Counted from the first letter of the stretch, positions 43,031-54,120 are shown. The stretch is DNA of 64,000 nt from PoT sp049331405 (GCF_049331405.1 NZ_CP186274.1:310001-374000), one strand, 5' to 3'. Made by a program: numbers and translations. The notes: generated by a model from the letters alone, not told the origin.

Positions 43031-44860
43031 TCAATAGTTCTTGCCGTGGAGCGGCGGGCCGACGCCGTGGAGCGGCAGGTAGTAGACGTCGGTCGGCACC
43101 CGGTCGCCGGGGCGGTAGTAGCCGAGGTCATACTCGGCCTCCCACGGCGGATCGACGACGAGGTTGTAGGGCAAGAGGGCGACCTGGGCGGCGAACAGGC
43201 CCATCGAGAAGAAGGGCTGCGTGAGCTGGTTCCGCTGGGTCGACTTCTTGGGGTCGTCGACGGGGTAAGAGAGGTACCGGCCGATCGGCCCGAAGAACTG
43301 CTCGGTGCTGTGCCCGTAGCGCTCGAGCGACGCGTCCTGGAAGTAGAGGGGCAGGTGGCACGTCGCGGCCGCCGACCAGTACTTCCGGTTCGGTGCCCAC
43401 TGCCGGGCGGGCAGGGGGGTGAACTCATCAGGCACCGGGATCGCCCGGATGGGGCGGGCCTCGGTCGGGCTGGGGGCTCGGGTGATCTCGAGCCGGGTCG
43501 CTGGGTTGCTCGTCACGCCCGGGACTCCGACCGCGGCCCCTTCTTCGGGGGTCGTGGCGCCACGGTCACGCAACTGGGCCTCGTCCTGCGTCCGGGCCAT
43601 CTTCTCCACCTCGCGCTGGAGATCCGGCGTGAGGGAGGACTGGAAGGGGTCGCCGGTCCGGCTGGGGAGGAGCGAGTCGGCCCGACGCTGCGCGGGGCGG
43701 AGGTCCGAGACCGTGCCCGAATCCGGCAGGACCGGGACGGAGACGGGCTCCGACTCGTTCGCGGCGGGTTCGGCCGGCATCCCCTCCGCGGGGGCCGCGG
43801 CAGGTTCCGCCGAGGCGGTCGGGAGCGTCGGATGCTCGTCGGCCGCGGGGGCCGGGGCCGGCTCGACCAAGGCCGAAGACTCGGTCGCGGGGGCGGCGGC
43901 TACCTCGGTTTCGGTCGGGGTCGGGCTCGAGTGCGGAGGCTCGGGCACCTCGGGCAGGGGCGGCAGGGTCTCGACGGCCGGGGCCGCCGGGGCGTTGCCC
44001 GGGTGGGGAGCCGCTTCGGGCGCGGGGGCCTCGGCACCGACCGGGGCCGGGGCCGGCAGCTCGGCAGGAGCCGGCATTTCGGCCGGGGGCAGTGCACCCG
44101 ACGGGTCGGCGATGGGAGCGGGGGCTTCGGCGGGGGTTGCCCCGGCGCCGTCCTCGATCGACGGGGGAACGGCCGGCGGCTCCGGGATTGCGGGGGGCTG
44201 CTCGTTCGAGAGCGCCGCGGCCGGGGGCAGCGTGGCCGGGTTGATCGGGGGCAGCGAGCCGTCGGAGGGGGCGGCGGGGCTCGCCTGGGCCGGTTCGAGC
44301 AGCGGAGCGGGCTCGGCGGCGGCGACTTCTTCGCTCGTCGCGCTCGCAAGCCGGATCGAGCGGTGGACCTTCGGGGTCACGCTCGGGGCGGCGGGAGCCG
44401 CCTTCTTGGGGGTGACGGCGGCGACGGCCGTCCGGCTCGCTTGCAGGCCGCGCTTGGCCTGGTCGATCCCCTGCGCCAGCGACTTGCGCTCGGCGACGGT
44501 GAGCTCGGCCTTCTTCACTTCCGCCTGGCGGAAAGCGGCGAGGGCACGGTCATATTCTTTGTACTTCAGGTAGTCCCAGCCGCTGCGGACGAGGTGACGC
44601 GCCCCACGCGTCGCCAACATCCGATTGATGGTGGCAGGCGAGGTGGACGTCCCCGGGCCGCTGACCGGCGGGGGCTGCTGGGCCACGAGTGTGGCGGCCG
44701 ACAAGGCGGTCCCGAGGACCGCCGCCGACAAGGCCGAGGATGAGCGACGCAAGCCACGCCTCCTTGCTGGCTGTAAAGGACCCGACGATACCTGGGCCGA
44801 CGGGTCCAATCGTTGCGATTCCGTTCGCGAACGAATGAATTCTGAGAGATTTCGGAACAT
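43031..44860 (-). CDS. Secreted protein with TPR-like N terminus and long Pro/Ala-rich linker
   Basis: 609 residues from ATG 44860 (AGGTGG upstream). A hydrophobic signal region lies near 40-60. A helical TPR-like segment follows (GWDYLKYKEYDRALAAFRQAEVKKAELT), then roughly 250 residues dominated by Pro, Ala and Glu, and an ordered C-terminal domain (WAPNRKYWSAAATCHLPLYFQDASLERYGH, NLVVDPPWEAEYDLGYYRPGD). The C-terminal region may be the functional module, displayed beyond the cell wall by the linker (inference). No family was recognised. Confidence 0.75.
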   Translation of the reverse strand: MFRNLSEFIRSRTESQRLDPSAQVSSGPLQPARRRGLRRSSSALSAAVLGTALSAATLVAQQPPPVSGPGTSTSPATINRMLATRGARHLVRSGWDYLKYKEYDRALAAFRQAEVKKAELTVAERKSLAQGIDQAKRGLQASRTAVAAVTPKKAAPAAPSVTPKVHRSIRLASATSEEVAAAEPAPLLEPAQASPAAPSDGSLPPINPATLPPAAALSNEQPPAIPEPPAVPPSIEDGAGATPAEAPAPIADPSGALPPAEMPAPAELPAPAPVGAEAPAPEAAPHPGNAPAAPAVETLPPLPEVPEPPHSSPTPTETEVAAAPATESSALVEPAPAPAADEHPTLPTASAEPAAAPAEGMPAEPAANESEPVSVPVLPDSGTVSDLRPAQRRADSLLPSRTGDPFQSSLTPDLQREVEKMARTQDEAQLRDRGATTPEEGAAVGVPGVTSNPATRLEITRAPSPTEARPIRAIPVPDEFTPLPARQWAPNRKYWSAAATCHLPLYFQDASLERYGHSTEQFFGPIGRYLSYPVDDPKKSTQRNQLTQPFFSMGLFAAQVALLPYNLVVDPPWEAEYDLGYYRPGDRVPTDVYYLPLHGVGPPLHGKNY

Positions 44861-45098
44861 TGGGCATCCACCTAATAGTGACAGCCGGACGCCCAACCTT
44901 CCTTCCTGCTTCGTAACGAATCCTAGCGCGATGGGGAAGGGCAAGCTCGAGGTGCGGGACGAAAGGAGGGGCTGAGGGGCCTCGTGGAGACTCCCTCAAC
45001 CATACACCCTGCCTCGACGTCGGAACGGGCTACTTCCCCAAAGCTCCTCCCGAATTCCCTTCGAAACCGATTCCTTCGACGGACTTCCACCAGTCCGA

Positions 45099-46607
<1,509 letters not shown>

Positions 46608-46816
46608 CGGGAAAAGCCTCCGAGCCCGACAATTTGAGGAGAAGTGAACCGTCCGCGCGCCGGGCGGGTTCAGGGTGCCTTTCCTTACCCATTACATCCG
46701 GATGACCCTTTCCTGGCAAGGCCAACCGATGCTGACGCCTGTACGGATAACCGTCGACTTGTCCGTTTCGCCCCCGCAATGACGACGAGGGGGCGAGCCT
46801 TCGGGGCGAGGAGAAC

Positions 46817-46836
46817 CCGGCCCGATATCGGGCCGG
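46817..46836. repeat. 20-bp perfect palindrome after the phosphate-permease gene
   Basis: Each half is ten bases (CCGGCCCGAT then its complement) with no spacer. It starts three bases beyond the stop of the PiT gene on the minus strand. Probably a termination or mRNA-end structure, though without a T run. Confidence 0.6.
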
Positions 46837-46839
46837 ATG

Positions 46840-48324
46840 TCAACGGTCGGGCTTGGTCGTCGCGGTATGCTCGGGCGTGGCCACGGCCGCGGCCGCGGCC
46901 GAGACCGACGGCTTGGGCTTGGGGGCTGGCCTGGCGGCCGGGATCAGGATCCCGCCGAGCGTGAAGAGGGCGGCGGCCAGGAGGATGGCGGCGGGGAGCG
47001 TCGCCACCCAGGCCAGGCCGATCTTGCGCACCGTGTCCCCCTGGATGCCCGAGTTGTTCGCCCACATCGTGCCGGCGACCCCCGAGGAGAGGACATGCGT
47101 CGTGCTGACCGGCATGTGGGCGATGTCGGCCATGCCGATCGTCACCGCGGCGACCACCTCGGCGGCGGCCCCCTGGGCATACGTCAGGTGCGTCTTGCCG
47201 ATCTTCTCGGCCACCGTCACGACCACTCGCTTGTATCCGATCGTCGTCCCGACCCCGAGCGCCAACGCCACGCCGAAGATGACCCAGGTGGGGACGTATT
47301 CGATCGACTCGGCGAGGCGCTCGTCATGCTTCCGGATCGCCTTGAATGCGGGCATCGGCAGCCCGAGATGCCCGAGCCGGGCGCGGAAGCGATAGATCGA
47401 CTGGCGGGTCTCCCAGCGGTCCTCGGGCGCGACCTCGGCGAAGCTCGTCTTGCCTTCGAGGTCGTCGATGACCGCATTCAACGGCTCGAGGGCTCCGGCC
47501 GTGTTCGGCCCCGGCTTCTCCTTGGTGATGATCTCCCGGATGGCGACGGCGGCCTCGTGTACCTCCTGCGCCTTCCTGGGGTGGCTGAGGTCGAGGGCGT
47601 AGTACGCCGGCAGGAACCCGATGAGGACGAGCAGGATGAGGCCCATCCCCTTCTGGCCGTCGTTGGAGCCGTGCGCCACGCTCACGCCGCCGCAGGTCGC
47701 CAGCAGCGTCCAGCGCACCCAGCGCGGGGGCTCGTCCCCGTCGGCGGGGGGCTGGTACAGCTTCGGCTCGAGGATGAACCGCTTCATCGTCAACAGCAAG
47801 GCCGCGGCGGCCATGAACCCGATCATCGGCGATATCAAAAGCGAGAGCCCGACCTCGACGGCCTTCGCCCAGTTGACCCCGCTGACGTTCCCCCGGGTGA
47901 TCAGGCTGTTGGCGAGCCCGACCCCCAGGATCGAGCCGATCAGGGTGTGCGAGCTCGAGACCGGCAGCCCGTACCACCAGGTGGCGAGGTTCCAGGTCAG
48001 GCCGGCCAGCAAGAGAGAGACGACCATCACGATCGCCCGGATCGACGCGCTATCGACCAATAGCTCGACCGGGAGCAGGTTGACGATCCCGAAGGCCACG
48101 GCCGTCCCGCCGAAGAGGACCCCCAGGAAGTTGCAGCAGCCCGAGTAGAGCACGGCCGGGGTCGGCTTGAGCGTCTTCGTGTAGATGACCGTCGTCACGG
48201 CGTTCGCCGTGTCGTGGAAGCCATTGACGAACTCGAACCCGAAGGCGATCAGCAGCGCGATCAGGAAGAAGGCGAGGTTCGTTGCGGGGAGTTGGCCCAG
48301 CGCCTCCCAGAGGGACGTGCTCAC
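46840..48324 (-). CDS. PiT-family inorganic phosphate transporter
   Basis: 494 residues from GTG 48324, which has AAGGAG at ideal spacing; no ATG fits better. The two inverted PHO4 signatures are clear: FVNGFHDTANAV near residue 34 and SVAHGSNDGQKGMG in the middle, each with the paired Asn-Asp/His-Asp phosphate-site residues. About ten hydrophobic helices flank a central hydrophilic loop (KEKPGPNTAGALEPL). An Ala-rich hydrophilic tail ends the protein. It moves phosphate with protons or cations across the cytoplasmic membrane. No PhoU-like Pit accessory gene adjoins it, though phoU itself is 6.5 kb away. Confidence 0.95.
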   Translation of the reverse strand: MSTSLWEALGQLPATNLAFFLIALLIAFGFEFVNGFHDTANAVTTVIYTKTLKPTPAVLYSGCCNFLGVLFGGTAVAFGIVNLLPVELLVDSASIRAIVMVVSLLLAGLTWNLATWWYGLPVSSSHTLIGSILGVGLANSLITRGNVSGVNWAKAVEVGLSLLISPMIGFMAAAALLLTMKRFILEPKLYQPPADGDEPPRWVRWTLLATCGGVSVAHGSNDGQKGMGLILLVLIGFLPAYYALDLSHPRKAQEVHEAAVAIREIITKEKPGPNTAGALEPLNAVIDDLEGKTSFAEVAPEDRWETRQSIYRFRARLGHLGLPMPAFKAIRKHDERLAESIEYVPTWVIFGVALALGVGTTIGYKRVVVTVAEKIGKTHLTYAQGAAAEVVAAVTIGMADIAHMPVSTTHVLSSGVAGTMWANNSGIQGDTVRKIGLAWVATLPAAILLAAALFTLGGILIPAARPAPKPKPSVSAAAAAVATPEHTATTKPDR

Positions 48325-48715
48325 TGCGAGATCTCCTTGCGGGAATCGGGTGGAGCGAGGACGTCGGGTGGAAAGCACGCTGCCGGCGGCATGGTGATGG
48401 AGGGCCGGGGCCAAATGCCCCTCGATTTCCCGATCCCGTCGTCCGTCCGGCCTGCCGATCCTCGAGAGGCTGACCCCTTCTCGTCGGCGAGATTGCCGGA
48501 ACACGGCCCTTGATAACGACTTTCCCGCGATTCGCCCATCCGAGATTGTGACGGAAGTGCGCGGCCAGACCAAGGCCCAAGCCCCGATCGGCTCGCCGGA
48601 GATCGCCGAGAGTGAGGATATCAGCTATGTGTGAAGGAGGGATGAAGGGGAGGGGCCGGCCGCCCGGGGGCTACGGGCGACCGGTATCCGCGAGGAGGAG
48701 AGAGGCGCGAAGCGA
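48325..48715. other. Intergenic region
   Basis: About 390 bp, holding the PiT ribosome-binding site and promoter, and near its right end the terminator of the next minus-strand gene. An antisense-like open frame here is not supported. Confidence 0.5.
48656..48684 (-). terminator. Terminator-like hairpin after the dockerin-type protein gene
   Basis: An 11-bp stem with one mismatch (48656-48666 with 48674-48684) lies 32 bp beyond the stop of the minus-strand gene. No T run follows. Confidence 0.4.
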
Positions 48716-50266
48716 TCAGGAGGCGACGGGCGTGAGTTGCACGCTGATCTGCTGGTAATAGAGTGCCGTGAGCCCTTCGTACCCCGAGTCAGTGCCGACG
48801 ACCAGCCAGAGGTTGCCGTTGGCGTCGGCCTTCGCGCTGAAGGTGTGGGTGTGTTCCTCCGTCAGCGAGCGATAGGGCTGCGGGCCGGAGGCCACGGGAT
48901 CGTCGCCGTTGGCGATGTTGCCCACCACCGAGAGGTCTTTGCCGCCGACGGACTGGTCCCCCTTGTCCAGGTTCAGGCGCACGTTGCCGTTCCCCTGGGG
49001 CACCGCGCGAGGCTCGACCGGCCCGGCCCCGGCCTTGAGCACGACCGCCTCGCCGGGGGCCCCGCCGATCCCGAAGGCACCGCTCGGCGCATTCGAGGCG
49101 AACTTGATCGTGAACTTCACCGTGTACGACTGGTTCGCCACGACCCCGTCCGACGCCCCGAGCTTGCGCTTCATGAACATGAAGAGGTCGTCGGAGCGAT
49201 TATGGCCCTGGAGCAGGTAGCCCGTGCCGGTGCCGACGCCCGAGGGCAGGGGGCGGATCCCCGAATCCAGCTCATAGCTCGAGTTCGGGTTGGCCGGCAG
49301 GTCGGCGAAGCCCGACTCCCACCCCTGGCTTCCCTGCGCGAAGTTGTAGGAGGCCGTGATGGACTGCGCGGGGGCTCCTCGGGTGATGGTGATCCTCGAC
49401 TCGGCCTTCTGCCCGAATCGATCGGTCGCCTCGACCTCGAAGACGTTGGCCCCGGCCGCGAGCGGTACGGTGAAGCGGTAGCGGCCGCTGGCGTCGGCGG
49501 TCGCCGTGCGGTCGAAAGTGCCGTCGCCGCCGAAGTCGAGCCGGACCCGGGCTCCCGGCGTCGCCTTGCCGACGACGTCGACCTGCGCCGAGTCGACCCT
49601 GCCGTCGCCGTCGGGATCCGCCGCCGGGTCGATCCCGAAGGTCACGTCGAGCGGCCGGATCTGGGTGGAGGCCCCGAGGTTGCGGAGGGCGATCAGGAGG
49701 TCGGGGACCCCGACCCGGCCGTCGCCGTTGACGTCCGTGCCGGGGGCGACGCCCGAGGCGTCGGCCGTCTTCCCGATCGCGGCCCGGATCGCGAAGAGGT
49801 CCGACCGGTTCACGCGGGAGTCGCCGTTGACGTCGCCCGCGAGGGAGACGCCGACCGAGTAACCCCCCTTGGTGCCGTCCTCGGCCGTCGGGCGGATCGC
49901 CAGTGAGCCGGGCCGGACCGCCGCCAGCGTGACGCTATTCTTGCCGTTCCCGACGTCGTTGCGCCTGGCGAGGTACTGCACGCCGCGGGGGCTCGACGAC
50001 TCGACGTTCGTCGCGCCCGGGTCGAGGTTCCCCCCGCCCGAGGCCTCCGCGTCGAACCGGAGGATGACCCGCCCGCCGAGGGGCCGGCCGAAGTCGCCCT
50101 GCGCCACCCAGATCGGGATGGGCTTGCCCGTCGGGGCGTCGATCTGACCATGGAACGAGGCGAACGGGGCAGGCGCCGTCAGCAGGACTCGAGACTCGAT
50201 CGCGTCGACGCCGGGGCGGACCCGCCGTCGTTGCCGACGCGGGCGGCCGTTGGGGGGGAAACTCAT
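48716..50266 (-). CDS. Secreted protein with LEPRxLL-like signature and dockerin repeats
   Basis: 516 residues. The very basic N terminus followed by VDAIESRVLLTAPAPF resembles the planctomycete LEPRxLL sorting signature (usual form LExRxLL). Two EF-hand-like dockerin repeats occur in the first half, DVNGDSRVNRSDLFAIRAAIG and DVNGDGRVGVPDLLIALRNLG, each with calcium-ligand spacing, and a third partial copy DPDGDGRVDSAQV. An Ig-like module follows (GRYRFTVPLAAGANVFEVEATD), then a beta-rich C-terminal domain. Exported surface protein; binding partner unknown. GAGAAGG precedes ATG 50266. Confidence 0.8.
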   Translation of the reverse strand: MSFPPNGRPRRQRRRVRPGVDAIESRVLLTAPAPFASFHGQIDAPTGKPIPIWVAQGDFGRPLGGRVILRFDAEASGGGNLDPGATNVESSSPRGVQYLARRNDVGNGKNSVTLAAVRPGSLAIRPTAEDGTKGGYSVGVSLAGDVNGDSRVNRSDLFAIRAAIGKTADASGVAPGTDVNGDGRVGVPDLLIALRNLGASTQIRPLDVTFGIDPAADPDGDGRVDSAQVDVVGKATPGARVRLDFGGDGTFDRTATADASGRYRFTVPLAAGANVFEVEATDRFGQKAESRITITRGAPAQSITASYNFAQGSQGWESGFADLPANPNSSYELDSGIRPLPSGVGTGTGYLLQGHNRSDDLFMFMKRKLGASDGVVANQSYTVKFTIKFASNAPSGAFGIGGAPGEAVVLKAGAGPVEPRAVPQGNGNVRLNLDKGDQSVGGKDLSVVGNIANGDDPVASGPQPYRSLTEEHTHTFSAKADANGNLWLVVGTDSGYEGLTALYYQQISVQLTPVAS

Positions 50267-50780
50267 TGTGCCTTCTCCCGAAGTTGTCGTGCCGATGGAA
50301 ACGGGACACGAGCCGAGGAATCGTCGGAGCTCAAGCCCGGCGTGCACGACGCGCCAGGCCAACGTCACTCCACTTCATCCAATGTAAAAGTCGAAATTTG
50401 ACGATGATTACCGGCAGGTGTTGTGCTGATTCCGTGAAGCGGAAAGTTTGAAGATGAAGTTAAATGGTCGAGATTGAATGAAAGTCGCCGGCCCCTGGCC
50501 AAATCCTAGAACGGTCATCGGCTTGGGACAAGGCAAACCCCTGATGTCTCTCGATTTGGCCGCGATCCGTGGCGATTTGCGATCGTGCTCTTGGCGGGAA
50601 AATCTCGCGTCGTCCTCGAGCGAACGACGCGAAGGTCATTACCTCATGAATGACGCCGCTTGCGAGGAAGGTTTGTTGTCATCTTGTATTAAATGCTGGC
50701 GCATTCAGGTAAAAATAACAATAACATGGGTGTATTTCGCTCAGTTTGTGGCTTCGGTCGTCGGATCCGCGGGGGCGGGG
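50267..50780. other. Intergenic region, AT-rich in part
   Basis: About 510 bp between two minus-strand genes. Positions 50680-50750 are AT-rich and carry no coding signal; a plus-strand open frame across it has no domain and poor codon bias. The promoter of the dockerin-type gene is expected near 50270-50470. Confidence 0.5.
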
Positions 50781-51869
50781 TCAGCGGAAGAGGATGAAAC
50801 GGCCATCCTTGCCCAGGGCGCCGGCGACGCCGTTGCCCCGGCTCTCCACGGATCCGGATGATCCGACGGGTACGCCCTTGGCGTCGTAGAGTTGCCAGCC
50901 GACCTGGCTATCCTTCGACCAGGCGACGAGCGTGCTCCCGTCCGCCGCGGCGAGGGCGAGAATCCCGGTGCGCATCCCCGACTTCCCGGGCGTCATGATC
51001 TCAGCCGGTTTCGAGGAAGCCCCCCGGGCGTCGAGGCGTGCGAAGTAGATCCGCCCCTTCGTCGGCCAGGCGGTGACGAATCCGTCGCGGTCGGGCGTGA
51101 CCGCGAAATAGGTCATGGGGCAGCCGTCGATCATCCAGGGCGTGGAGCCGACCCGCTTCCTCGTCATCCGGCCCTGCTCCTGGTCCCATAAGACGAGGTG
51201 CATGTCGCGCTCGTTGCGGGTCTCCTCGCGATAGAGCAGGGCGAGGCGGCCGTCGGCGCCGTAGGTGCAACTCGTGGTGCAGCAGTCGCAAGGGTTGTAC
51301 GTTGGATCGATCTCGACGGCGGGCGCAAAGGTCTCGCCGTTGTCATGGGAGACGTTGGCGTAGAGCTTGCCCGAGAGCCAGCAGGCCGTGACGTTGCCCT
51401 GATCGTCCGCCGCCAGGGAGTAGCCCTCGCTCGGCTTGCCGTTGATATTCCGCACGGGTGAGAACGCCGAGGCCCCCGGATCAAGGAATGCGTAAAAGTA
51501 GCCCCAGCGCTCCACGGGGAGCTTGAGCTTCCAGGCGTTCGTGGCCATCGCCACGTGGATCCGGCCCCCCTGGCCCACGGCCAGATCCCAGCCGGAATAC
51601 TCCAGGCCGGGCTCCTTCGGCACGCCCGAGACCATTGCGATCGCCGGGCCGAACGTCGCGCCATCGTCGACCGACCTCGCGTACTTCGGGCCCTCCGGCG
51701 AATCGTAGAGCAGGTGGATCGTCCCGTCCTTGCCGGCCCTGGCCACGACGGGCTTGCCTCCCTCGGGGGCGGCGACCGTCGTCACCCGCCCGACTCCTTC
51801 GTCGGCAACCGAGGCCGACGAGGTCAGGACCAGGATCGCGAGCAAGGAACCGGCCGGCGAGATCGTCAT
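50781..51869 (-). CDS. Secreted Asp-box (BNR) propeller protein, sialidase-like
   Basis: 362 residues. A signal peptide (SLLAILVLTSSASVA) is followed by propeller blades with Asp-box-like phrases such as ARSVDDGATFGPA and ANVSHDNGETFAPA. In the middle lies an unusual cysteine cluster, NPCDCCTTSC, before LALLYREETRNERD, whose Arg residues are arranged as in sialidase-fold proteins. Catalytic residues of true sialidases could not be assigned, so the substrate is open. ATG 51869 gives a clean signal peptide. It is divergent from the amidohydrolase gene. Confidence 0.75.
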   Translation of the reverse strand: MTISPAGSLLAILVLTSSASVADEGVGRVTTVAAPEGGKPVVARAGKDGTIHLLYDSPEGPKYARSVDDGATFGPAIAMVSGVPKEPGLEYSGWDLAVGQGGRIHVAMATNAWKLKLPVERWGYFYAFLDPGASAFSPVRNINGKPSEGYSLAADDQGNVTACWLSGKLYANVSHDNGETFAPAVEIDPTYNPCDCCTTSCTYGADGRLALLYREETRNERDMHLVLWDQEQGRMTRKRVGSTPWMIDGCPMTYFAVTPDRDGFVTAWPTKGRIYFARLDARGASSKPAEIMTPGKSGMRTGILALAAADGSTLVAWSKDSQVGWQLYDAKGVPVGSSGSVESRGNGVAGALGKDGRFILFR

Positions 51870-52102
51870 GGGAGGTGTCCTCGATGGTGTCGGGAGCGTG
51901 TCTCGCGGGGGGGGCTTCGCACGCGATTCTAACGGCGGAGCGAACCCGTCGTCAGCTTTCGCAAGAAAAACCCGATGCAATGGCGTCGTCGCAACTCGCT
52001 CACTCAAGGCATGGCCGGCCGATGACCGCTCGGCTATCCTCGGGGCGAGATCCTTTCGCGAGCATCGACCCGACCCGACCCGAGACGAGAGCGAGGTGAC
52101 GG

Positions 52103-53158
52103 ATGCTGACCCGGAGAGACCTGCTTCGCCTGGCCCCGGCCCCTTTCCTCTTGCAGGGTGCCCTGGCCGCGCGGGCGGCCGAGGGGGCGGACTTCGAGCG
52201 GATCGATACGCATATCCACATCCACCGCGAGGCCCCCGCCCTCTATGCGAGCTTCGCGGAGGCGAAGTGGAGTGGCCTCGACATCTGCGTCTGCCCGACC
52301 CAGAAAGATGAGGCCTTCGACCTCGCTTCGAAGATCGCGGCCACGCAGCAGGGGGCGAAAAGCAGCGGGGGTCGGCTGGCATGGGCCTCGACCTTCGATG
52401 CCCGCGGGTTCGACGCATCGGACTTCACCGAGAAGACAATTGCCGGCCTGCGCAGGACCTTCGACGACGGCGCGATCGGCGTGAAGATCTGGAAGAACAT
52501 CGGTATGGCGATCCGAGGGAAGTCGGGCGCGTACCTGCTCCCCGATGACCCCGCCTTGCTGCCGGTTTATGAGTCGATCGAGCGTGCCGGCAAGACCCTG
52601 ATCGCCCACCTCGCCGAGCCCGACGGCGCCTGGTTGCCGCTCGACGACCACAACCCGGAGCTGCCGTACTACTCGAAGAACCCGCAGTGGCATATGCTCG
52701 GCAAGGGGACGCCCTCGAAGGAGGCCATCCTCGGTGCCCGCGACCGTCTGCTAGCTCGCTACCCCAAGCTCCGGGTCGTGGGATGCCACCTCGGCAGCGA
52801 CGAGGACGACCTGGGCCGGCTGGCCAAACGGCTCGACACCTACCCCAACTTCGCCGTCGACACCGCCGCCCGCATCCGCTACTTCGCCCGCGGCGACCGG
52901 GAGAAGGCCCGGGATTTCCTGATCCGCTACCAGGATCGCCTCCTCTATGCGACCGACTTCGGCCTGCGAGACACCTCGCCCGCCGCAGGGGCGAAGTCGC
53001 TGCTGGACAGGCACAACCTGGACTGGGCCTTCTTCTCCGGCGATGCCAGGATGGACTACGAAGGCCGACCGACGCGCGGCCTCGCGCTGCCCGAAGCCGT
53101 CCTCCGCAAGCTCTTCCTGGAGAATGCCAAACGCTGGATCCCCGGCATCGGCGTCTGA
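52103..53158 (+). CDS. Tat-exported amidohydrolase-family metal-dependent hydrolase
   Basis: 351 residues. MLTRRDLLRLAPAPFLLQGALA is a twin-arginine signal. The TIM-barrel metal site starts with DTHIHIH (the HxH on strand one), continues with IAHLAEPDG and GCHLGSDEDD (His on strands five and six) and ends with YATDFGLRD (Asp on strand eight). This fits the amidohydrolase-2 family (decarboxylases and lactone hydrolases). GAGGTG precedes the ATG. The substrate is unknown. Confidence 0.88.
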   Translation: MLTRRDLLRLAPAPFLLQGALAARAAEGADFERIDTHIHIHREAPALYASFAEAKWSGLDICVCPTQKDEAFDLASKIAATQQGAKSSGGRLAWASTFDARGFDASDFTEKTIAGLRRTFDDGAIGVKIWKNIGMAIRGKSGAYLLPDDPALLPVYESIERAGKTLIAHLAEPDGAWLPLDDHNPELPYYSKNPQWHMLGKGTPSKEAILGARDRLLARYPKLRVVGCHLGSDEDDLGRLAKRLDTYPNFAVDTAARIRYFARGDREKARDFLIRYQDRLLYATDFGLRDTSPAAGAKSLLDRHNLDWAFFSGDARMDYEGRPTRGLALPEAVLRKLFLENAKRWIPGIGV

Positions 53159-53222
53159 CGTGTTGCGGAAATGATTGGTGGTTCAGCGATCCGAGATTGA
53201 TAGGCAAATCTGGAGGTGGTGT

Positions 53223-53684
53223 ATGGGTGGCGCAGCCGAGTCGGGCTCCGGGAATGATCCGCATGACCTGGGGCGGTTCGTGAACGCGCAGGAGGGGGAC
53301 TACGAGCAGGCGCTCAAGGAGGTCCGCGACGGCCGGAAAGAATCGCACTGGATGTGGTACATCTTCCCGCAGATCGACGGCCTCGGGTTCAGTTCGATGT
53401 CCCGGCGCTACTCGATCAAGTCGCTCGCCGAGGCCCGCGAGTACCTGGAGCACCCGGTCCTCGGGCCTCGCCTGTTGGAATGCATCGAGGCTGCCATGGC
53501 CGTGCAGGGCCGGTCAGCTCACCAGATCTTCGGCTCCCCGGATGACATGAAGCTCAAGTCCTGCGCGACCCTCTTCGCCAGCGTGACGCCCGAGGATTCC
53601 CCCTTCGCCCAGCTGCTCGACAAGTATTTCCAGGGCGGGCGCTGCGGCAAGACCGCCGAGTTGATCGCGGCCTCGCCAGGTTGA
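53223..53684 (+). CDS. DUF1810-family protein
   Basis: 153 residues. DLGRFVNAQEGDYEQALKEVRDGRKESHWMWYIFPQIDGLGFSSMSRRYSI and EYLEHPVLGPRLLEC are diagnostic for DUF1810, a small helical family of unknown activity with conserved Trp/His residues. GGAGG lies six bases before ATG 53223. It follows the amidohydrolase by 64 bp and may be co-transcribed. Confidence 0.92.
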   Translation: MGGAAESGSGNDPHDLGRFVNAQEGDYEQALKEVRDGRKESHWMWYIFPQIDGLGFSSMSRRYSIKSLAEAREYLEHPVLGPRLLECIEAAMAVQGRSAHQIFGSPDDMKLKSCATLFASVTPEDSPFAQLLDKYFQGGRCGKTAELIAASPG

Positions 53685-53817
53685 GGGATCGAATGCTCAT
53701 GCCCTGGGGCGTTATAGGTGCGGGGCTCGCTTGCAGGAAGCCTTGTCGGTCCGATCCTTGACGCATTATCATGTCGTAAGGGGTTCGATCCGGCATGGCA
53801 ACGCAGGGAGGACGCGA

Positions 53818-54120
53818 GTGGGCTGGGCGACGGCTTATATCCAGAAGCTTCGAAGCGGCGAGGTCGTCTCGTTTCGCCCTCGCGGCAACTCCATGGTGGG
53901 GAAGGTCGAGTCGGGGCAGCTCTGCACGGTCGAGCCGACCGAGGCGGAGTCGCTCGAGGTGGGGGATATCGTCCTCTGCAAGGTGAATGGGCGCGAATAT
54001 CTCCACCTGATCAAGGCGATCCAGGGACGTCGGTTCCAGATCGGCAATAACCGGGGCAGGATCAACGGCTGGGTCTCGGCCGAGGCGATCTTCGGTCGCT
54101 GCGTTCGCGTCGAGAATTGA
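53818..54120 (+). CDS. Stand-alone S24-like peptidase domain protein
   Basis: 100 residues from GTG 53818, which has GGGAGG at good spacing. The sequence is a nearly bare LexA/S24-type domain: FRPRGNSMVGKVESGQLCTVEP with the nucleophile Ser25, GDIVLCKVNG, and EYLHLIKAI with the candidate general-base Lys66. LexA and phage repressors carry a DNA-binding domain in front of this fold; none is present here. It could process a separate protein or act as a regulator's partner. Longer starts add only unconserved residues. Confidence 0.75.
   Translation: MGWATAYIQKLRSGEVVSFRPRGNSMVGKVESGQLCTVEPTEAESLEVGDIVLCKVNGREYLHLIKAIQGRRFQIGNNRGRINGWVSAEAIFGRCVRVEN

Noticed and set aside
50478..50861. Open frame of 127 codons on the plus strand
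   Set aside because: Crosses AT-rich intergenic DNA and overlaps the end of a well-supported minus-strand gene; no domain.
53780..53800. GGTTCGATCC resembling a tRNA T-arm
   Set aside because: No matching acceptor, D-arm or anticodon arm can be folded around it.
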